A DNA stretch of 64,000 nucleotides from Aporrectodea caliginosa (taxonomy: Eukaryota > Annelida > Clitellata > Crassiclitellata > Lumbricidae): the NCBI GenBank assembly GCA_020284085.1, contig JACEVL010000093.1:31001-95000 (forward strand). The letters run 5' to 3'. The translations under genes were made by a program, and so were the position numbers. Positions 33,085 to 44,682 of this stretch are shown here, one piece after another. The notes beneath the pieces are model-generated. The model did no database searches. It was not told where the DNA came from and was given only the letters and a program-made list of their open reading frames with translations. Numbering within the stretch: the stretch's first letter is position 1; every line of letters starts with the position of its first letter.

Positions 33085-34655
33085 AAAAAGAAAGCATTAT
33101 TGTAATATCATCTATACGATTGTTTTCAAAGATGTTAAACATAAACAACCTGGTCGTCAGTTTCCTAATATATTGTGGGATTTTAGATTTAAGATCGGCA
33201 GAACTCATAGCCACACGATGATCTAAAACACATTAATATCATCTCTTAATAACTTTATCTGTTTTTAGCTGGTGCCAATCCAAGACCAGAAGAAAAGATT
33301 CTAGGCGAGAAATAATATTCGTTATGAGACAGCATTCTTAAACAGGAACTTTCAAACCCTAGGTGAAGGATGAAGCCGTGTATTAGTAAACACGGCCGGA
33401 CAGTAAGTACACACATCCTTCTCTTTCTCCTGATTTCCTCCCGATCTCATTGCGTCGTCAACTGCCGTAAATAGAATAGGAATTCAGAGTGTGTCTCTGA
33501 TGACGTGGTTTCTGTCTCAACGGATACAATAGTAACAACGTCGAATGAAAACTAAGTCTATTGACAAACACTATTGACAAAAAGTCAGTGTTCGTTGGCT
33601 TAACACGAAACATTAATTTTCAGTCTCCCGAACGTCATGTTATCTTGTTATACATGCCTACATAAGATTCCTTGCACCCTTTCGAAACTCATTCAGCCAA
33701 TGCTATATGTACCTCAACTACGCAAACTCTTCAGTTTCATTATGGAATGCGTCCTTGTCGTGGTTTCTGTCGGGAGTTAATAGCAACAGCGTCGAATGAA
33801 AACACAGTCGTCAAAACTAATGAAAAACGCCAACGTTCGTTCGACTAACACGATACTGATTGACATTCTCTCGAACGTCAAATCCTGCTGAACATTCCTA
33901 CAGAAGACGTCATGGAATTGACCGAGAATGGATCCAAGGCTAAGATTAGGGAAAGACATTTTGTGTAATTGCTCATGTATTTGCATTTCTATGGCGCCAA
34001 TAAAAAGAGCAACCTAATCAGCGCTAGTCTACGAAGTCCTAGATGTCATTAGGAGCTAGAATATATCAGATCAGTTGGTGAAACAATCCACAGAGGAATT
34101 AACGGGCTATCAGGAAATAAACGGGGGGATCAGAGCATAAACGGGTGATAACACTGCATTCTCAAACAGAACTTTTACAGCTGGGAAACGGAAGAAGGCG
34201 TCATTAAACGACTGTAATCTGACATTGCGTCATTAAAAAAGAAACTTCATACCCAGAAATTGTAATAGCGCAAGATAGTTTTCAAGTTAGAGGCTCTGGC
34301 AACCGCAACTTATCGCTAAACGTCACTTTATTCAACAAAGCACAATGCTGTCTTTGAACACCTTTAAATTGGTGCTCATCGGAGATATATATTAAATCAA
34401 ACTCGATTCGTGAACTATCTCAAGGTGAGAATTCTTCCAAACAACGTATAATTATAATACGTAATTATAATTATGTGAGCGTGAATCAATATAGGTATAA
34501 ATGCAAACAGTATTAGTTATATAAATAATGTGCCACAATGAAGATGTATCTATACGGAACAGATGCAACGCGTTTACCCCCGGCTACAATGACAGGGCAG
34601 GGAAAATAATAATTAATTATTAATAATAATTCTTCCTTTATTGAAACAATCCGAT
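33085..34655. repeat. Anonymous repeat modules
   Basis: Two copies of the TGTCGTAAATAGAATAGGAATTC / GGTTTCTGTCTC / AACACG...CGAACGTC block (33460-33650 and 33745-33900), and one TTAGAGGCTCTGGCAACCGC ... ACACCTTTAAATTGGTGCTC ... GATATATATTAAATC block (34288-34395). No gene; small ORFs are not shared between module copies. Confidence 0.6.
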
Positions 34656-34860
34656 TGACACATCGCAACCGGTACAGTTTACAGTTATGCAATTGAAACA
34701 ATTCACAAGAACGCAAATGACAGAAGACATAAATCTTAACTACTAACAGAACAGACAGCCTGCAAACACAAAGCACGTCCGCCTACGGGCTCGAACTCGG
34801 TATCTCTCGCTCTCTACGCCAGATGTTATCCAATGCGCTATCGGGCCCCCCCATTGGAAT
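34656..34860 (-). mobile_element. tRNA-derived SINE (third family)
   Basis: On the minus strand: box A region CGATAGCGCATTGGATAAC, box B GAGTTCGAGCCCG, then body words CTGTCTGTTCTGTTAGTAG, ATTTATGTCTTCTGTCATTTGC and TTGTGAATTGTTTC. The acceptor stem does not close, so it is a retroposon. The same body and head are at 38765-38940; a head scrap is at 39835-39875 inside the MULE. Confidence 0.75.
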
Positions 34861-35240
34861 TGGAATGAAATTGATGAAGGCAGAGACAGAGGCTGAGAAA
34901 GATTTTTTTAAACAGAACAATCTGTACACAGATGCAGGGTGCGCACCTATGTCTGGAAAGAATAGACAATAAATAAGCCGGAACATTCAAAGCAACAGTT
35001 GCGTAGGGTATGTTAAACACCTCTTTTAAGATTACAATTTTCTTTTAAATAATCCAGACGCTCAGCGACAACATAATAATTGATAACAACCCGTTCAAAG
35101 TCTAGCACTATAAGTTTTCACTTTATATAACTAAAAGACGAAGCTGCCATTGTTCGCACATTGTCACTGCCAGTCTCAAGCCTGGATGATGAAGGAGGAG
35201 GGCGACGCTAATGATCTTTGTTTCCACACAGTGTCGTTAA
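34861..35240. repeat. Anonymous repeat modules
   Basis: Contains GAAAGATTTTTTTAAACAGAACAATCTGTACACAG (shared with 13990-14020 and 55095-55130) and a core AGTCTCAAGCCTGGATGATG / GGAGGAGGGCGACGCTAATG at about 35172-35215, ending at the TTAA (35237-35240) where the next element inserted. Confidence 0.6.
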
Positions 35241-35865
35241 CCCTCAGGCTACCAAGGTTTTTTATGACACGGACTATCAAGATAACCACCCCCCGGATTT
35301 CTTGTTTGGCTTAACATAATATCATATCTTGTAATACAGCACAGGATTCAGCATTCATTTCTGAAAAAAATGGTATATTTAGTTGCACATTATGTGAAAA
35401 AATCTATCTGAATGAAATCCTGATTATACTAGTTCTTTCATGGAACATTTGAAACCGCCACCACTTAATTCCTTTGCTGTAACTCCAGCATCACCAGAAG
35501 AGCTACTGGAGTTAAACCAAGCCCTGAAACTCACACATAGTCCTGGACCTGATCACCTTGATCCTAGTATAGTTAGTCCAAACCTGGCTCTTATAGCAGT
35601 ACCACTAGCCGACATAATTAATTGTTCATTATTAACCCTCGGGCTACCAAGGGGGTTACTCCCCCTTCTACGTTTTATGCATAGTTTTTTTTCATATGGA
35701 ATATAATTTTTATATTTTAGGTAGCTGTAGCAGAATAATTTGGGCACATTTTGAGGTAAACATCATGGTGGTATCTCACGCCATTCAAAAGTTATACCCG
35801 ATATAGCCGAGGTACCGGGGGTGGGCTGGATACCACCCTCCTCCCTTAGTTTTTCGACTGAAACT
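35241..35865. mobile_element. Chimeric piggyBac-like non-autonomous element
   Basis: After TTAA (35237-35240) the sequence starts CCCTCAGGCTACCAAGG and matches the left part of the 53546-54588 element to about 35410. It then changes to a reverse-transcriptase fragment (35440-35634), then a second TTAA (35632-35635) and CCCTCGGGCTACCAAGGG begins the right half of the same element in inverted order, ending near TTAGTTTTTCGACTG (35860). TTAA targets and CCC-starting ends are piggyBac hallmarks. The two halves may be separate insertions or a rearranged single one. Confidence 0.65.
35440..35634 (+). pseudogene. Non-LTR reverse transcriptase fragment (finger region)
   Basis: The frame reads FAVTPASPEELLELNQALKL, then THSPGPDHLDPSIV and IAVPLADIINCSLLT. 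The pattern of a Glu-Leu helix, SPGPD-I/L and a following IA-PL--I-N-SL is the start of the RT domain of non-LTR retrotransposons (Jockey/CR1/RTE-like). It is interrupted at the end by a piggyBac-like terminus at TTAA 35632-35635. The catalytic YADD region is missing. Family within non-LTR elements not resolved. Confidence 0.75.
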
Positions 35866-38187
35866 TTTTTAAACAGAAAACAAGCAACTGACATTTAACT
35901 TCTCCACTGCTCGCACTTTGGCAGTGCCAATCCCAAATCTGGATAAAGGAGGAGGGCGACGTCAATGATCCTTGTTATCACACACTGTCGTGAAACTGAA
36001 ACTACTACTACTACTACTACCAACTGATATTATATTGTTATTGCCAGTTGCCTTGTGCTACAGAAACGGTGAGAAGAGTTCAAAAATAATTACATTGTGT
36101 ATTGTGTACTGTTACTTTAACGTCAAAACGAAGCTATGATTATTACGCCAGAGGGAGGGTGAGAACTGCTTAGACTAGTTTCTGACTTTCTGTCGACGTC
36201 AACGGTGTTTCTTGCCATAAGATGTCGTCAATCTCGGGATCCATCCATCCACTCAATTTAGCAGAACGAATACGTAACGTAAAGTCGACGCTTCTGAGAG
36301 CCGCAAGATGTCGTTCAAAACTGAATATACTGCAATATATTTTATTTTCTCTTAGACACCTTCAAATCGTTGGTTTTCGACAATACATATTTGTCGTTTC
36401 GTGTAAAAATTTAGATCCATCTTTTCCACCGTATTATGTCATAGCAACTGTGAGAACTGTTCACAATAATTTCTGCTGACGTCAACGGCGATTGTAAAAA
36501 TAAGATGTTGCCAAACGGATAATCCGCTATTATTATCTAGCTTGTAACTCTTAGGGATATTGAACAATATATTATTACGGAATAGCGCTGAGAACATCAC
36601 TAAGCCTCTCATTAACTACATTGGGTGGAACGTAGGCAGATTCTCGTGTGCTTCCGTGTATAGAATACGATGCTGGCGCCCAATCAAACGTAATACTCGA
36701 GCAATTCACTGTAAACTGAACAGGATCCAGTTCATATTCGGTCGCTATATAAACATGTGTACATCTGCATTTAGTCTTGCTTAATGTGGGCCATAGACAT
36801 CTAAATACACTTACATGAGACACAGAAACCGATTGAAAGACAGGTTAGAGTGTTTGGCCTGTAACCCTAAGAGAGCGGATTCTATCTTCTGCCACACTGC
36901 AGGAGTTACTGCGTAAGGATATTGAGCAATAAGGACATAACTGCCCAGCGCCATCGATTGAAGCTTTGACAGAAGATAGCAGAGCTTTCTTCGTATTAGG
37001 GGAATTAAACAATTGGGGCTTGACGCGGTCTGAAAGTATTTAATTGAACAAAATATTATACGCTGATCGCCACAAGATCTTAAGATAAACACTTTGTTTT
37101 GGGGGTGGTGCCAGTCCAAAGCAAGGAGAAGAGAGAACCTAGGCGAGGAATCATCTAAATGTATGACACAGCGTTCTTAAAGCTGTCTCATAATTTAAGC
37201 CTTTAGAAAGTATAGGGCGTGACAACGTCTGGAAGTAATTAATATCTGTTAATGATAATTATACTCTTATCATTCGTACGCCACCTATTCATCAATATGT
37301 CACTGTGTGTTCATAAGGTTCTTAGCGCCTTCGTGAGGCTCTTATAGGGCGCTATATAAATGGTCATATTGTAGTATTGCTACTTAGCTTCGTAGCTGGG
37401 GTATTGACAACACGAGGATATCGTTTACCGCACGTTAATACAACTGCAATACTCTCATTTAAGACACCTTTAAAACGGAGCTTCTCAATACTATATATAA
37501 ATAGACGTTAAGAGCGTTGCATCACCTCCTCTCCATTAGATTGTCTTTAGATCAACGGCAACGACCGTAAGATGTCGTTAAACACTGGAAACCTTTACTG
37601 TCACCTATAGAAACTTCGCCAATGCCAGAACTCATTAAATGGCAGTCATAAAACTGGAAAAAGAGGAGGGCGACTTCAACGGCCCTGGCTGCCACTAGAT
37701 GTTGTCAGGCATCTGAAACTATTCCTTTCACCTAGTTAAACTTTGCCAATGCCCGTACTCTGGTAGGGCCAGTCCCAAGCCTACATGAAGGAGTATGGCG
37801 ACTTCATCGGCTTTGGCAGCCATGAGATGCCGTCGAACGCCTGAAACTACAACTGTCACCTATATCAATGCTTCAGTGCCTACATTATGACATACGAACA
37901 ATGACAACTAGTATACTAAGCAAGTATTCCTGTTAATGTCAAAGGATTTTGATGCTATAAATTTCGTTAAACACTGGATAATACGAAGTTACTTTTATAA
38001 ACCTCTATAATGCGTTTAAGTAATGCTATATATCCCTCAACCGCGTTTAATTTTTAAGTCTTTTACCCACGTTCACAGAGAGTTTGTCAAAGCAATGTTC
38101 CCACTGATGTGTATTAATTATACTACTGGATTGATAAAGCTTCGGCTATTGGTCTATGGCCGACGGCGAATCACACGCGGCTTCCGG
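35866..38187. repeat. Anonymous repeat modules
   Basis: Cores near 35925-35965 (AATCCCAAATCTGGATAAAG / GGAGGAGGGCGACGTCAATG), 37100-37130, 37650-37690 and 37760-37800. TTAGACACCTTCAAATCG at 36353. AAGACACCTTTAAAACGG with CAATACTATATATAAATAG at 37460-37505. A LINE-like tail GCGCCTTCGTGAGGCTC / GGGCGCTATATAAATGG at 37325-37365. No gene seen. Confidence 0.6.
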
Positions 38188-38291
38188 TCAGGGCAGCGAG
38201 GCTTTGTTTGGCCTGAGCTGCCCCAGGGAATCCTGGGATTTGCCCCAATGAATCCTAGGATTTGCCCCAAAGAAGCCTGAGATTGCCCTGA
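38188..38291. repeat. Short repeat bounded by TCAGGGCA inverted words
   Basis: TCAGGGCAGCGAGGC at the left and ATTGCCCTGA at the right, with internal direct repeats of GGATTTGCCCCAA. No target duplication is visible, so a MITE origin is only a possibility. Confidence 0.35.
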
Positions 38292-38764
38292 CTGAGCGAT
38301 ATTCCGAACTTTTAGAGCCCATTAGCTATCTAGTAGGCCTAACTATTAATAGAGATCACTGAATGTTCTTATCGACGTCATCGACCGTTAATGCCATAAA
38401 ATACTGTTGGAATATCAAAGAGGTGTGTTAGTTCGTTAAAATCCTTTTTAAAACGGAGAAAGAATTGGCTGGCGATCAAATAAAAATGATATTTGATTTC
38501 TTCAGCATTCATAAAAGTTAATTTGTGGAAACCAAGTTATTTATAGGATTCAGGATAAAACATAATTATGTGAGGCAGAAGTGGCGAGATTCATTTGAAC
38601 TAAATGTAGTTTCAGCTCATCGACGCTGTTTCATAACACCCTCCATTATCAATCTTTGGACTGGCACGTGTCAAAGTGTTATGTCGTTACTAAACACTAA
38701 ATAATAGTAATCCATTCTTTAACGACATAATAAAAATATCTTTTCTTTAACGAAGCGTCTGACA

Positions 38765-38940
38765 AACGCACTGCGCTGTACATTTACATGTTATAACAAT
38801 TAAACAATTCACAAGAACACAAATTACAGAAGACATAAGTCTTAAACACTAACAGAACAGAGAGCCTGTAATACAGAACTTCGGTACCTCTCGCTCTCTA
38901 TGCCAGTGTGTTATCCAATGCGCTATCGCCCCCTGTGACT
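38765..38940 (-). mobile_element. tRNA-derived SINE (third family)
   Basis: Second copy of the 34656-34860 SINE: head GGGGGCGATAGCGCATTGG and CACACTGGCATAGAGAGCG at the high-coordinate end; body AGGCTCTCTGTTCTGTTAG, AAGACTTATGTCTTCTG and TTTGTGTTCTTGTGAATTG. Box B is damaged here. Confidence 0.7.
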
Positions 38941-39288
38941 ACAAGAGCCTTCGACGTCTTCATAGTTCATTGATATAGTTCAGCTCATTTTCATATAACT
39001 TTCGTCGACTGGTTTCGTTTTCTTCTCTCATGGATGTGGTTTTGCTCAGTAAAAGCTCACTAAACAATTATCGCGCCATAAATATATTAGGCCTCAAACA
39101 AACCGTTTTAAAGGTATCTAAAGAAGTTCGGTTTTTCCAACGTTTTACGCTATCTTGCTATTTCTAGAACCGTTGACACCGAGTTTTACAATATCTGAGA
39201 TCAATCTTATTTTTTGCAATACAGAGCGTAGGAGACAGCTAGTGAGTGACGAAAGGGATAGAGGAACGAATGAACCTTGATTTGCACG

Positions 39289-39297
39289 ATGAAAACC
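39289..39297 (+). other. MULE target-site duplication, left
   Basis: ATGAAAACC immediately precedes the element; the identical 9-mer follows it at 44674-44682. Nine bases is the standard duplication length for Mutator transposases. Confidence 0.95.
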
Positions 39298-39395
39298 ACT
39301 TGCAGCTAAAAGCCATAGGTATTTGTAAGCTATTTTTAGCTCAACCAATCACGCTTCTGGAAAACCTCACCAATCACAGAATAGATCTTATATGT
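39298..39395 (+). repeat. MULE left terminal inverted repeat
   Basis: 98 bp beginning ACTTGCAGCTAAAAGCC and ending TAGATCTTATATGT. Exact reverse complement of 44576-44673. Contains CCAATCA twice (in CAACCAATCACGC and CACCAATCACAG), possible binding sites. Confidence 0.95.
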
Positions 39396-39639
39396 TCATT
39401 GGCTTTTTGGAGAAGCAACTCTGTTCAAATTAATTCTTTAAACAGACTTATATAATTGTTTAATCAATGAACGATGGACACACTTGATGCCCGCGGTATG
39501 ACGGCGCGCGACCGATTGCGCAGTATGCTAGTGGCCAAAATGCACCAGGAAGTCGTAACATCTGAGGTGAGACATTGACGAAATACTTTAATATTAAATA
39601 TGTGATGGAGATCGTGGCCTAGATCAAGAGTGTGGCCCC

Positions 39640-39712
39640 CAGTAATAATAATAATAATAATAATAATAGTAATAATAATAATAATAATAAGAATAATAAT
39701 AATAATAATGGC
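39640..39712. repeat. (AAT)n microsatellite
   Basis: AATAATAAT tract with single AGT and AAG variants, inside the left flank of the MULE. Confidence 0.9.
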
Positions 39713-39757
39713 AAGCATTTAGTATCGGGGTGCGTGTATTTTCTCCCGTCATTTTAG

Positions 39758-39885
39758 GCGTCTTGAGAGTCGGTTAGGGTAAGGTTACGCGTCGGTTAGG
39801 GTCAGGGTTAGTGTCGTCTTTAGAAAATAGCAGTGTATGCCAGTGTGTTATCCAATGCGCTGTCTGGTCCCTATAGTTGTAGAGG
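39758..39885. repeat. Repeat scraps carried by the MULE
   Basis: GTCGGTTAGGGTCAGGGTTAG and TGTCGTCTTTAGAAAA match the fold-back at 525-575. TGCCAGTGTGTTATCCAATGC then GCTGTCTGGTCCC matches the head of the SINE at 38765-38940. Their presence shows insertion into, or capture by, the element. Confidence 0.65.
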
Positions 39886-40240
39886 TACGAGCCAGATGGA
39901 CAAGAACACCGTGATTGACGGATGAGATATGTTACATGTAAATATATATTACACAACCAGGGAAAGTGAGTGGTTATGGACTCAAACATGTACATTACTC
40001 TTATTGTTGGCATAGTTATGATTAACAAATTACTAGTATTATGGAAAATGAATTTCTCAGCAGACGGAATAGGTACTACAATGGCATCACTGAGTGTTAA
40101 GCAGAAACGTACATTTTTTTATATATTCCTTTATTGCCTTTGACAACATTATGAAATTGTACGTATATAATTATAAAATGTTAGTTATACCAGCTTCATA
40201 ACGTCCTTGAAATCACTTGTCAGAGCCCTGTACTTCACTT

Positions 40241-42751
40241 ATGCCTTTGCATGACCTCATATTAGCACCCAGCACGTCTCAGACTCAGATTTGCTGTTGT
40301 GTCATTTTGCAGGCAAGTGTTCAGACAACTGCAGCAATGCAGCAAAGTTACACAGACTTGGCCGAGTGTCCTGAGGCTGAAGTGCCTGTTAAGAAAATAA
40401 AACTTAACACAAACACACTGAAGTGTTCGATCATCAGCTGTGACGAAAGCTTCGGTAGGATGCGACAGGTAATCGAGCACTTAAACAAAGTGCACCACCA
40501 GAACCTGAAAGTGCAGCATTTGAAATTTTCATCAGAAGCTGAATTCGATCAGTGGATCCGTGATGTAGAAAGAAGTGCGTTGTGCAACTTTCTGCGAGGA
40601 AGTGTTCATAAATGGTCTTCTGCAGTGCATGACTATTACTACTGCAGCAGAAGTGGTAGTAGCCGCCGGATAATTACAGAACCACGTAAGCGGCATTTGA
40701 AAGTGCAAGGTTATAGTAAGATCAGTAGGACGTGTCCAGCACACATAATCAAACATGCCGCACCAGATGGAATATCGGTTGATTACTATGCAACACACTT
40801 GTGTTACACAGACACATATGAGCAGTTAGGCCATGTGAGGCTGTCAGTTGCAGATCGGGAGTGGCTTGCTGGGAAGCTGGCACTGCAGATCCCTTTGGAT
40901 GCAATTCTGAGAGATGTGCGCAACACACTTGATAGACAGCTGACACGATTGCACATTGTAACCAAACGGGACTTGATAAACATTGAGAAAGCATTTCACC
41001 TTAACAAGCCAGAGAGACAACATGAAGATGATGCCACAAGTGTAACTACATTTGTAAAGAGCTATGATGGCAAGGATAATTCGCCAATCCTCGCTTACAA
41101 ACAGCAAGGTGCAGAACACTTTGACATCTTGCCAGAAGGAGTGCATGCAGCAATGGCACCGGAAGACTTCTTCTTTGCTATGATGGATTCTTCTCAGTGT
41201 CAGATGCTGCAAAATCAGGGAAACGGTCCTATGAGTGTCGTGTGCATCGACTCAACACACGGCACGAACTCTTATGATTTCCAGTTGACGACTGTCATGG
41301 TGCTGGACAAAAACAGACAGGGCTTTCCCACTGCATTCTTGTACTCCAACAGGGTTACTGAAGATACGTTTCGAGTATTTTTCGAGTCTCTGAAGGCAAA
41401 GTGTGGACAGATTAGATGCAATGCGTTTATGTCAGACATGGCACCACAGTTCTACAATGCTTGGCATTCCGTAATGGGTGATTGTCCACACAGGCTATAC
41501 TGTGCTTGGCACGTGGACAAAAGCTTCAGGGAGAATTGCCGACGTCTCATCAAAGACCATGAGAAGGTTGTCTTTGTCTACAAAGGCCTGCGAACATTGA
41601 TGGATGAATCAGATGTGGTGACGTTTGACTCATCACTGCCACATTTTATGAGTCAGCTGCAAAGTGACGACGATACAGCTGCCTTCCTCAAGTTCTTCGA
41701 AGTACATTATGCCACCTGCGTCAACAGATGGGCATACAGCTACCGGGCAAGGTGCGGAATTAATACGAACATGCATCTAGAAAGGATGCATGGAATCCTG
41801 AAACATGTCTACCTAAATGGTAAAAAGAACAAGCGACTTGACAGTGCAATTGCATCGCTGACAAATCTGGTATATGACAAGCAGTTCGACAGGCTAACCA
41901 GCATCTGTAAAGGCAAGTACACGAAGAAACTGTCCGAGCTCCGAAAAAGACATGCAGCTAGTATTAGTATGAAGTCCATCAGCTGTGAAATGATCCCTGG
42001 CAAGGAGTGGTGTGTTCGATCGGAGTCTGAAGAAACAGACTATTGCACAGTGCACTTGGCTAACACAGAGTGTGACTGTAGCATAAAATGCAGCTACTGT
42101 GTAGCATGCATTCATAGATATTCCTGCAACTGTCCAGACAATCAGACTTTCTTCAACATGTGCAAACATATTCATTACATAGGGATGTTGAACGTACACT
42201 TGAAGCCAGAGAAGACAAAGGCACTAATGCACAATTCAGCAGACTCTGATAGTGCTGACAGTGACCAATTCTACATGGACACCACTAGCGGGATACAAAT
42301 CCATCAGGAGTCTGAAGCTGCTGCTCACATAAAGCAACTGTCGAGGCCAACGACAAAGTTTGAAGAAAGGTATAAACAATTGGAGGAGCATCTTCTGGAG
42401 ACGTCACTGTTTATCAAGTCACTGACAACGGTTGAGGAAATAGATGTTGTTGACACTGACTTGTGTGGTATCAAGCCAAAGGTCAGAGCAGTTCGTGCAA
42501 GGAAAGCAATGGTTATGTCGACCACCTTAGTACCAACTTCTGACAGCTTTCAAGAACCAAGCAACAAAAATGTAGAAAAACAAAGGCGTTTCTTCTCAAC
42601 CAAACGTCGAGCGCCGGCAGCTGCCTCCAGCACCACTCTAGCAAAGCCTTCGAATGAGGAGCGTAAGAATATTCAACTGGAGCTTCTGAAAACAAACCTT
42701 GTCGAAAACCAGATTGCAGATGTGTCTTGTGTTATCGACCTGCCGCTATAG
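40241..42751 (+). CDS. Mutator-like (MULE) transposase with C2H2 finger and SWIM domain
   Basis: Intact frame of 836 codons from the ATG at 40241 to TAG at 42749-42751. A possible 3' splice site (TTTTGCAG before 40313) means translation might start at the ATG at 40337 instead. Numbering from 40241: C2H2 finger Cys62-x4-Cys67-x12-His80-x4-His85; MULE catalytic core with Asp337 (CIDSTHGTN), Asp399 (FMSDMAPQ), the conserved Cys421-x2-His424 between second and third acids (YCAWHVDK), and Glu514 (NMHLERMHG); SWIM finger Cys629-x-Cys631-x9-Cys641-x-His643 near residue 640. The C-terminus is basic and low in domains. The family cuts and pastes DNA through a DDE RNase H-like fold; the fingers are thought to bind the terminal repeats. 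All motif residues are present. It lies centrally between identical terminal repeats and is the only intact gene recognised here. A domesticated MULE-derived host gene is unlikely because the transposon ends and target duplication are perfect. Confidence 0.95.
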   Translation: MPLHDLILAPSTSQTQICCCVILQASVQTTAAMQQSYTDLAECPEAEVPVKKIKLNTNTLKCSIISCDESFGRMRQVIEHLNKVHHQNLKVQHLKFSSEAEFDQWIRDVERSALCNFLRGSVHKWSSAVHDYYYCSRSGSSRRIITEPRKRHLKVQGYSKISRTCPAHIIKHAAPDGISVDYYATHLCYTDTYEQLGHVRLSVADREWLAGKLALQIPLDAILRDVRNTLDRQLTRLHIVTKRDLINIEKAFHLNKPERQHEDDATSVTTFVKSYDGKDNSPILAYKQQGAEHFDILPEGVHAAMAPEDFFFAMMDSSQCQMLQNQGNGPMSVVCIDSTHGTNSYDFQLTTVMVLDKNRQGFPTAFLYSNRVTEDTFRVFFESLKAKCGQIRCNAFMSDMAPQFYNAWHSVMGDCPHRLYCAWHVDKSFRENCRRLIKDHEKVVFVYKGLRTLMDESDVVTFDSSLPHFMSQLQSDDDTAAFLKFFEVHYATCVNRWAYSYRARCGINTNMHLERMHGILKHVYLNGKKNKRLDSAIASLTNLVYDKQFDRLTSICKGKYTKKLSELRKRHAASISMKSISCEMIPGKEWCVRSESEETDYCTVHLANTECDCSIKCSYCVACIHRYSCNCPDNQTFFNMCKHIHYIGMLNVHLKPEKTKALMHNSADSDSADSDQFYMDTTSGIQIHQESEAAAHIKQLSRPTTKFEERYKQLEEHLLETSLFIKSLTTVEEIDVVDTDLCGIKPKVRAVRARKAMVMSTTLVPTSDSFQEPSNKNVEKQRRFFSTKRRAPAAASSTTLAKPSNEERKNIQLELLKTNLVENQIADVSCVIDLPL

Positions 42752-44575
42752 AATTAACTCGCCTGGTTAACCCAGTTGAAAGTCATAATTCAGTTGGTCT
42801 ATCATTGTTTAATTGTTCTTTGATTCTAAGAATAGCTGTTGCTAGAATAAACTTATGTTACCGGTTCTATGTTACTTTAAGGATATTCTGTAGTTCCAGG
42901 TATCTACCACTTGTCTTTGCTTGTTGATCATAATTGGCTCTTAACGAGAGAATCTGTTATCTTTTAATGTGACTTGCACTCTGTGGAACTAATGCAACAG
43001 TTTAAAATGAAGCCTAAATTGGAATAGTTGTAAAATCAGGTCATTTCTACTGTTTCACCTGATTTATTTTCTGCATGATTTAATGAAAGCATGTTGTCTA
43101 TGTACATATGTATAAACATGCAATGGTCCAGTGATCGATGGCTGCTCTGTACTTTTAGTGAAGCTCTACTATATTTCTCGTTTATTTACTAGTGCCTACA
43201 TGTTATTTCAATTTCAGTTATGACTTCTGAACAGATAGCAGTATGTTTCTCTTAAGTGTCGATAGAATCAGCTAAGATTTTAGAGTCATGTAGCATTTGT
43301 TTTGATTTTCCGATAGGGTTGAAAGTTTGAAACCTTTATTAAACTGTATACTTCTTGTGTAAAGTCATGACATGGGACTTGTAAAACTTAACTCTCAAAA
43401 TGAGTAATAAATGTTGTTATGACCATACTAGCATCACAGCAAGCAATAAACTAATGGTTTACATTCTGTTATTGTAATTACTCTGCAAGACATGTAAGAG
43501 AATTGATAAACGTGAATCATATCTCACTGCATCAGTTTCTTTTATAAGCTTAGTCCAGTTTTTCAAGTCAAGTCTAGTTTCGTGATATAAGTCTGTGTTT
43601 AAACAGCTTAGTCAGTAGAATTATGTGCTTCTTAATGGGGTTTGTTAAACGAGTGCATGCTATACCAAAACCATTTATTGAAAGTTTCATAATCCAAGAA
43701 CTGGTAATGGTTTCACCTTTAGTTTATTTCTTTTCTGCCTTTTGAAGGATAATTTGCAACTGTGCAGTCATGCATACTGCCAAATGTTTTGTACCACACC
43801 TAACTGTAAGAATCTAATCGAGTCATTTCTTTACTTGTCCAACCAAATGTCCAAACTAACAGATAAGATACATAAAATCGGTTCACTGGGAAGAACTGGT
43901 TACCAAATGTCTTCATTTATAAACAGTGTAAGTAGTGAGGTCTTTATAAAGCTTTTACCAATGCAAGGTGAATTATGCAATTATGCAGAACTGCTTTCTT
44001 CTGTTCGAATTACATCTACACTGACTATTAGTAGTAGGACATCAACATACAGAAAAGTGAATGCAGACATGTTCATGTGTCCAAGTATTGTGGTGTTAGT
44101 TATCCGCTTCAAGGCTTAGCATATCAGTCTGCCTGGCCTGAAGGCAGAAGTTGCAAGTTGCAAAAGGCTACCTATCAATGACGAGTAATTATTGGTGGAA
44201 ACAGTGAGCATAACACATGGAAATCGTTCCTTATCACTGCCTTTAGTAGACTGGCGTCAGCATCACATACCAGCTGATCAATGTCCGGTGAGTTAGGAGG
44301 AAGATATACGGCATGCTTGCGGCGTAAGTCAATCGACAGTACTGTTGCCTCAGCAACCCGGCAGAGGTGGAAATAGCATGCTTTGGCGACGGTCGAACCA
44401 AAGGAGTTGTTTCGGTGGCATTTAATGACTTTATTATTATTATAACTTATTATTATTCTTGTGTTTTATTTAATAGGCTACACATAGGCTACTCAAATTG
44501 TCGATGTCCCATTGTGCGTTTGTTAAACACTAAACGTACGTACTTACTGATTCACTCTATATGTAAGCAACGTGT
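42752..44575. other. MULE 3' flank, no gene seen
   Basis: AT-rich, with AATAAA-type signals near 43404 and 43444 that could end the transposase transcript. A 125-codon frame near 43742-44119 starts without a natural ATG and has no recognisable motif, so it is left out as a gene. Confidence 0.6.
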
Positions 44576-44673
44576 ACATATAAGATCTATTCTGTGATTG
44601 GTGAGGTTTTCCAGAAGCGTGATTGGTTGAGCTAAAAATAGCTTACAAATACCTATGGCTTTTAGCTGCAAGT
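44576..44673 (-). repeat. MULE right terminal inverted repeat
   Basis: Exact 98-bp reverse complement of 39298-39395, ending GGCTTTTAGCTGCAAGT. Confidence 0.95.
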
Positions 44674-44682
44674 ATGAAAACC
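44674..44682 (+). other. MULE target-site duplication, right
   Basis: ATGAAAACC, identical to 39289-39297. Confidence 0.95.

Larger units (their letters stand above)
39298..44673 (+). mobile_element. Complete autonomous Mutator-like element (MULE)
   Basis: A 5376-bp element with identical 98-bp terminal inverted repeats and a perfect 9-bp target duplication. It contains one long open transposase gene on the plus strand (40241-42751) and non-coding flanks. No second gene is convincing. Perfect ends and an unbroken long frame, in a region where every other transposon gene is broken, indicate a recent insertion. Captured repeats sit in the left flank (39758-39885). Confidence 0.95.

Noticed and set aside
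43742..44119. Second gene in the MULE
   Set aside because: Begins at a non-ATG codon, has no domain or motif, and ordinary AT-rich composition; chance frame.
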